Source: Paludibacteraceae bacterium (GTDB lineage: Bacteria; Bacteroidota; Bacteroidia; Bacteroidales; Paludibacteraceae). Taken from it: a stretch of DNA of 35,299 bases. The notes under the pieces are model-generated. The model ran no database searches, was not told the DNA's origin, and saw only the letters and a program-made list of their open reading frames with translations. The translations under genes were made by a program, and so were the position numbers. Shown here piece by piece: positions 33,181 through 35,299 of the stretch. Numbering within the stretch: position 1 is the first letter of the stretch; every line of letters begins with the position of its first letter. Where the stretch lies: assembly GCA_024405875.1 (NCBI GenBank), contig JAKSOA010000019.1, forward strand, positions 1 to 35,299, in the 5' to 3' direction.

Positions 33181-33456
33181 CTACCACGATGATGCAAATG
33201 CAAAAACAATCCAGCATAAAACCTGTAGTAAAAAAATAAGCGGCACACCAATGCTGAATTTTTTATGAAGAGTCTTGTGATGGAACACGCTCATTGCAAG
33301 AAGAGCCCCAAGACTACCTCCAATCAAAGCAACAAAAATCAGAACCCACTCCGGTGTTCTCCACGCCCCACGCTTAGCCTTACCCTTGTCCACCCCATAC
33401 AGCGTGAACGCCAGCAGATTTATTCCCAGCAGATAATATAGTAGCAGATATTTCAC
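33181..33456 (-). CDS. DUF1294 small membrane protein
   Basis: About 91 residues if the start is GTG 33454-33456 (KYLLLYYLLGINLLAF follows). The longer frame uses a TTG that overlaps a -7 box TACCTTTG (33475-33482) and is unlikely. Three hydrophobic segments, and the pattern LYGVDKGKAKRGAWRTPE plus GGSLGALLAMSVFHHKTLHKKF identify DUF1294. Function unknown. It is transcribed on the minus strand between serB and the R-M genes. Confidence 0.85.
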   Translation of the reverse strand: MKYLLLYYLLGINLLAFTLYGVDKGKAKRGAWRTPEWVLIFVALIGGSLGALLAMSVFHHKTLHKKFSIGVPLIFLLQVLCWIVFAFASSW

Positions 33457-33474
33457 ACACACATAATATTTCCA

Positions 33475-33482
33475 CAAAGGTA
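33475..33482 (-). promoter_or_regulatory. -7 box TACCTTTG for the DUF1294 gene
   Basis: Minus-strand TAnnTTTG match. It overlaps the TTG at 33477, arguing for the GTG start at 33456. No good -33. Confidence 0.5.
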
Positions 33483-33561
33483 ATCATTTCCACCACGATG
33501 AGGCGTAAGCAAGTACAATAAAAATTACAGTATTATGGTTCTACTAATTTGGTTTACGGCT

Positions 33562-34269
33562 TCAAATTGATAAAATCCTATGAACGACTTTTTGAATAAA
33601 CAACTCGTAATCATTAAATATAACAGCATCCTCAAAATCGCCATAAGAGCAAGCAGCCTCTCGTACCCGCAATGAGCCTAAATCAGAGTAATATCTCACA
33701 TATTCCTCTTTGTCATCAACGCTACATTTAATATCTGGAAGGTGAATTACGAATAACAATGTCTTGTTTGGTGTGTGAATAGAAGTTTCCGTATTATCTT
33801 TAGATAAAGTTAAATATTTCTGGGAGTTATGTTCTGAAAAAGTTTCCCACTTCTTCAATTTCCCATTATTATCATAATACGGAACTTTATCCGGGATAAT
33901 AAAAATTTGAAAATATGGCGTGTTAGCACATCTAATATTCGCCGTCTCTCCCAACATATTTTCAAAATAATTATTAGAGTTTTGAGAGTAATTTTGCATT
34001 ACAAATTTTACTCCAATGCCAGCAATTACCTTTCTATTTTTAAGAATAGTAATATCCACTTTCTTATCTATGTACCTGCCTTCAATATTATCCTCTTGAC
34101 CATTACCAATACCTAAAGAATGTACATCATATTCACCACCAAGCCGTTTTTTTAAATCTTCAGCAATTTTTCCATGAAGTATCTTTAGTTTTTCATTACT
34201 TCTTGAACCTGTTTCTAAAAATTTTCTAAAAGAACAAGAAACCACTTTGAGAAAATCCTGATTATCCAT
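33562..34269 (-). CDS. Putative type II restriction endonuclease
   Basis: A 235-residue cytoplasmic protein. Its start overlaps the end of the methyltransferase gene by 8 bases, so translation is coupled, which is the main reason for the call. KKVDITILKNRKVIAGIGVK (residues about 70-89) looks like the core of a PD-(D/E)xK fold, but Gly stands where Glu is usual; a following NYSQNSNNYFENMLGETANI block may supply the acidic residue. A typical restriction enzyme of this kind cuts DNA not methylated by its partner. It is noticeably A/T-richer than the neighbouring chromosome. The recognition site cannot be read from the sequence. Confidence 0.6.
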   Translation of the reverse strand: MDNQDFLKVVSCSFRKFLETGSRSNEKLKILHGKIAEDLKKRLGGEYDVHSLGIGNGQEDNIEGRYIDKKVDITILKNRKVIAGIGVKFVMQNYSQNSNNYFENMLGETANIRCANTPYFQIFIIPDKVPYYDNNGKLKKWETFSEHNSQKYLTLSKDNTETSIHTPNKTLLFVIHLPDIKCSVDDKEEYVRYYSDLGSLRVREAACSYGDFEDAVIFNDYELFIQKVVHRILSI

Positions 34270-35299
34270 ATTTTTCTGTAAATTTATGATTTAGATACTG
34301 TTGTAAGTCTTTTGAATTGTAAGTATAATACCCACCACTCTTATAGTTTTTTAATGCTTTAACATAAGAAATGAAAGAATCGGAGATAATCTCTTCTCTT
34401 AATTCTGCATATGATAATTCAGATACAATATATAAACCACTATAGACACCCTTCCCGGCTGGAACAAACTCAAAACGTATGCTACCCTTATCTTTTAAAA
34501 TGGTATTTATAGCATATTTATTTTTTGACACATCATTTATAGCCTGAGTTCTTCCAAACAAATACCACATATTCTCATCTTGTATATCCCTACCCTTGGA
34601 TAATTCACTTTTATGTTCTAACAAATAAGAAAAAGTGTCTGTATGTATACTCATTTGAGATTCAGGAATCGGCTTACCATTCTCATTATACGGATATATA
34701 CACTTCTTCCATTCTCCTGTAGATGCTTTTATCACATCAATTACGGCACCTGTAAATTGAAAAGAGCCAATAAATACGCCATCGGCCAAAGTCGCAAAAC
34801 CATTTTTGACAGATACATATTCACGCACCACCGATTCCCTTATCCTCTTTAATTCCAACAAACCAATATAATCTGACAAATAAAAATTTTGACCTATGCT
34901 TATATCTTTGAGATTTAAATCACATACATATTTCTTAGACATAGATTCTCCAGAGTACTTATTATATTCAACAACCGAATGTTCTTGTTGATTGTCAAAA
35001 CGAGATATCAATGTATATGTAGTTGCATCAAATGGTTGAAAATGCTCCAAATCAATAACACCACTTAAATTTTTACACTTTTTAATATACTGACGCAACA
35101 CCAAACCAGCTTTACTGGACAACCAAGAACTTGGTGTAATTAGACACATCGTGCCTCGCTTTGAAAGCATTCTAAACCCAAATAAAAACGAGAAGCTCTC
35201 AAAGGAAGTAATTAAAAAGACAGCTCTTGGGATCATAACAAATCCTATTATTCTAGGTATTATAGTCGGTTTCATATGGTCTATTTTTGGCATAAAACA
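34262..35299 (-). CDS. N6-adenine DNA methyltransferase (Eco57I/TaqI type), C-terminal part
   Basis: The frame is open to the right edge, so the N-terminal part, including the expected NPPY catalytic motif, lies outside. LSKRGTMCLITPSSWLSSKA near the left end of the visible protein is the usual motif after NPPY, and VKNGFATLADGVFIG is the start of a TaqI/Eco57I-like target-recognition region. The first 30 visible residues are not recognised. It is the modification enzyme paired with the following endonuclease gene. A/T-rich and free of the CCCCGATG octamer, consistent with acquisition by transfer. Confidence 0.75.
   Translation of the reverse strand, partial: CFMPKIDHMKPTIIPRIIGFVMIPRAVFLITSFESFSFLFGFRMLSKRGTMCLITPSSWLSSKAGLVLRQYIKKCKNLSGVIDLEHFQPFDATTYTLISRFDNQQEHSVVEYNKYSGESMSKKYVCDLNLKDISIGQNFYLSDYIGLLELKRIRESVVREYVSVKNGFATLADGVFIGSFQFTGAVIDVIKASTGEWKKCIYPYNENGKPIPESQMSIHTDTFSYLLEHKSELSKGRDIQDENMWYLFGRTQAINDVSKNKYAINTILKDKGSIRFEFVPAGKGVYSGLYIVSELSYAELREEIISDSFISYVKALKNYKSGGYYTYNSKDLQQYLNHKFTEKYG

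Noticed and set aside
35200-35299. Frameshift in the methyltransferase start region
   Set aside because: The first visible residues are unfamiliar, but the frame stays open to the edge, so truncation by the window explains the missing motif.

Overview
The window looks like a chromosomal segment of a Bacteroidota bacterium, most likely order Bacteroidales. Supporting signs are a complete Bat (aerotolerance) operon, LL-diaminopimelate aminotransferase, the rpmB-rpmG-DUF4295-ftsY-rimO block, HU proteins (one membrane-anchored), promoters of the Bacteroidota type (-33 TTG/TTTG, -7 TAnnTTTG, spacer about 20), and starts without Shine-Dalgarno sequences. I cannot fix genus or species from sequence alone.

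Layout. 1-2337 (all minus): an HprK-like kinase, a soluble S24/S26-type peptidase and a ROK sugar kinase cut by the left edge. 2399-4236 (minus): two secreted proteins with starch/glycogen-binding-like beta domains. 4341-7707 (minus): carB and, upstream, a tRNA-Gln(CUG). 7763-9035 (minus): gapA and a tiny lipoprotein. 9197-10408 (plus): rarA. 10585-11862 (minus): a DUF3467 protein and fabD. 12064-13299 (plus): dapL, ending at a strong bidirectional terminator shared with a small HTH gene. 22949 down to 13718 (minus): moxR-like ATPase, DUF58, a BatD/DUF4381-like membrane protein, batA, batB, batC, batD, batE and a PAP2 phosphatase. 27599 down to 23094 (minus): rpmB, rpmG, a DUF4295 gene, ftsY, rimO, HU, and an HU-transmembrane-LysM-like fusion. 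27727-28842 (minus): a glycosyltransferase. 28965-31889: an iron/cobalamin-type ABC importer whose binding protein converges on its ATPase and permease genes. 31897-33456: serB and a DUF1294 membrane protein. 33562-35299 (minus): an AT-rich restriction-modification pair cut by the right edge.

Most of the genes are housekeeping genes. The less expected structure is at the nucleotide level. The non-palindromic octamer CCCCGATG (complement CATCGGGG) occurs 24 times, always inside genes, in both orientations and four coding phases, where under one copy is expected by base composition. It is absent from the restriction-modification island. Second, intergenic DNA is assembled from a few short repeat modules. 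A 7-bp tandem repeat TAATTAC/TAATTGC sits directly in front of five or six start codons, and other modules supply stop codons, C-terminal tails and the linker of the membrane-anchored HU protein.

No rRNA gene, transposase, integrase, CRISPR array or replication origin was seen. No gene-free stretch exceeds 300 bases; the longest are about 160-200 bases and are described below.
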